A stretch of DNA of 64,000 nucleotides from Caryophanales bacterium UBA2289 (GTDB lineage Bacteria; Bacillota_I; Bacilli_A; Izemoplasmatales; Hujiaoplasmataceae). The position numbers and the translations under genes are program-made. Below are positions 63,002-64,000 of this stretch, piece by piece. The first letter of the stretch is position 1. Every line of letters starts with the position of its first letter. The notes below the pieces were generated by a model. The model was given only the letters and a program-made list of their open reading frames with translations, made no database searches and was not told where the DNA came from. The stretch covers positions 1 through 64,000 of the forward strand of contig DDWJ01000034.1 of NCBI GenBank assembly GCA_002345505.1, read 5' to 3'.

Positions 63002-63439
63002 CTACTCACTTCCCAATCTTTTATACATTAAATAAGCATCTTCACCATTATTGTAATATGCTTTTCTAACAGAAACTTGTTTAAAACCCGATTTAACATA
63101 CAAACTAACCGCTGCTATATTCGAAGGTCTAACCTCTAAAGTAACTTCTATTACTCCATACTCACTTAATATTTCTAAAGTATTATCTAAAAAATACTTT
63201 CCATATCCTCTTCTTCGAAGTTCTTCAATAACAACAAAGGAATTTATTTGCGCTTTGTCCTCATCAACCCAAAGAATCACATATCCTAGAATTTCTACAT
63301 CTACTAACAAATAGAAGTGAATCAAAGGATTATAAAAATCCTCTTGTAATTTTTCTAACGTAGTAAAATTATGAAAATATTTATTCTCATATCCTAATAT
63401 TATTTCTAAATCTTCTAATACGGCTTTTCTAATTTTCAT
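63002..63439 (-). CDS. rimI: ribosomal-protein-alanine N-acetyltransferase RimI-like
   Basis: 145 residues, GNAT fold. The acetyl-CoA loop is VIEELRRRGYGKYFLDNTL (R-x-x-G-x-G), and the later NIAAVSLYVKSGFKQVSVRKAYYNNGEDAYLMYKRL is the RimI end. It sits between tsaB and tsaD, the common bacterial arrangement, overlapping tsaB by 11 bases. The target, probably the S18 N-terminus, is inferred from the family. Confidence 0.9.
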   Translation of the reverse strand: MKIRKAVLEDLEIILGYENKYFHNFTTLEKLQEDFYNPLIHFYLLVDVEILGYVILWVDEDKAQINSFVVIEELRRRGYGKYFLDNTLEILSEYGVIEVTLEVRPSNIAAVSLYVKSGFKQVSVRKAYYNNGEDAYLMYKRLGSE

Positions 63440-64000
63440 TTCTTAAGTTTCTCTCCGCTTCAGTAACTTGAAGATAATTTGGAGTTAGACTATGTACATC
63501 GTCAACTTTGATTAGTAAGTTTGATTTTAATAACTTATTTACGTCTGGTTTTCCTTCTTCTACAACTTCAAAATTAACATCAAAAGAACTCTTGAATTTT
63601 TCAATGTTTTGCAGGCAATCATCTTTAACTAAATTTAATTTTTCATCACTATTAGCATATAAACCCATAAATGCATTACCTCTTCTAGCGTCAATAAGGG
63701 CTAAAACATAAGGTTTATTTGATGAAGAAGCCATCAAAGCTAACGATGAAACTTTATATAAAGATAAATTATTAAGATAAGCAATCATCTTAGCGACTGT
63801 AACTCCGATTCTAACTCCGGTATAACTACCAGGTCCTACGCCAACGATTATTTCGTCAATTTCTTGTAATTTAATTTTCTCATTTTCTAACATCTTTTGA
63901 AGATAGGGCATAATGGTTACAGAATGATTATTTATACCTGCTTCATAAAAATGCTGCTTTTCAACTCCGTCAATTACTAGCGATAAGAAGATATATTTAG
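63429..64000 (-). CDS. tsaB: TsaB, partner of TsaD (partial, cut by window edge)
   Basis: The reading frame stays open to 64000 without a start, so the true N-terminus lies beyond the window. The visible part includes KYIFLSLVIDGVEKQHFYEAG and NNHSVTIMPYLQKML ahead of the internal methionine at 63911. Then come IIVGVGPGSYTGVRIGVTVAKMIAYLNN and ALIDARRGNAFMGLYA. It lacks only about the first ten residues. TsaB is an inactive ASKHA paralogue that holds TsaD in the t6A-forming complex. Confidence 0.93.
   Translation of the reverse strand, partial: KYIFLSLVIDGVEKQHFYEAGINNHSVTIMPYLQKMLENEKIKLQEIDEIIVGVGPGSYTGVRIGVTVAKMIAYLNNLSLYKVSSLALMASSSNKPYVLALIDARRGNAFMGLYANSDEKLNLVKDDCLQNIEKFKSSFDVNFEVVEEGKPDVNKLLKSNLLIKVDDVHSLTPNYLQVTEAERNLRNEN

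Overview
The window is a low-GC, tightly packed bacterial segment with strong AGGAGG-type ribosome binding sites, consensus sigma-A promoters (TTGACA-17-TATAAT) and rho-independent terminators. Low GC, WhiA, HPr kinase, an S4 protein YaaA beside recF, PcrA and a PduO-type adenosyltransferase point to the Firmicutes/Mycoplasmatota side of the tree. An anaerobic, amino-acid-fermenting relative of the Acholeplasma/Izemoplasma-like lineages or of the Clostridia is my best guess, and this is inference only. The genetic code is standard: UGA ends yaaA, ligA and pncA at their family-typical C-termini, and the tRNA-Trp anticodon is CCA. No rRNA, CRISPR array, transposase, integrase or prophage was seen.

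Layout. (1) 1-8.8 kb: tRNA-Trp and a nine-gene V/A-type ATPase operon on the minus strand, reading G/H-like, C, I, K, F, E, A, B, D. (2) 8.8-12.6 kb: a small metal-binding HMA protein behind a palindromic operator, tRNA-Tyr, methylglyoxal synthase, a phosphodiesterase, a MATE exporter, and tRNA-Val/tRNA-Thr. (3) 12.6-21.0 kb, minus: the 3-methylaspartate route of glutamate fermentation, glmS-glmL-glmE-mal-citD-citE-citF-citXG. The cit genes probably act as citramalate lyase. (4) 21.1-30.4 kb, minus: an 11-gene lysine fermentation operon (MaoC hydratase, atoD, atoA, kal, kce, kdd, kamA, a P-loop protein, kamD, kamE, cobalamin adenosyltransferase). It is preceded by a consensus promoter, a cre-like site and a full five-helix lysine riboswitch followed by a terminator. 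(5) 30.4-40.7 kb, plus: an SDR dehydrogenase, mfd, then yaaA-recF-gyrB-gyrA. (6) 40.7-57.5 kb, minus: ZIP transporter, a toroid-fold protein, tRNA-Ser, membrane proteins, tex, acpS-whiA-lgt-hprK, uvrA, ligA, pcrA. (7) 57.6-64 kb: sodA, pncA-pncB (plus), and glnS-tsaD-rimI-tsaB (minus, tsaB cut by the window edge).

How it works together. The two neighbouring fermentation operons both need adenosylcobalamin (GlmES and KamDE), and the adenosyltransferase gene sits between them. Lysine is broken down to acetoacetate, crotonyl-CoA and ammonia. Glutamate goes to mesaconate, and on to acetate plus pyruvate if a mesaconase is encoded elsewhere. The most interesting signal is the control region at 30.12-30.36 kb. 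The 3' strand of riboswitch helix P1 is itself part of the terminator stem, so lysine binding should prevent termination and turn the catabolic operon ON. A perfect match to the CcpA cre consensus overlaps the -35 box, and the matching HPr kinase is encoded in this window.
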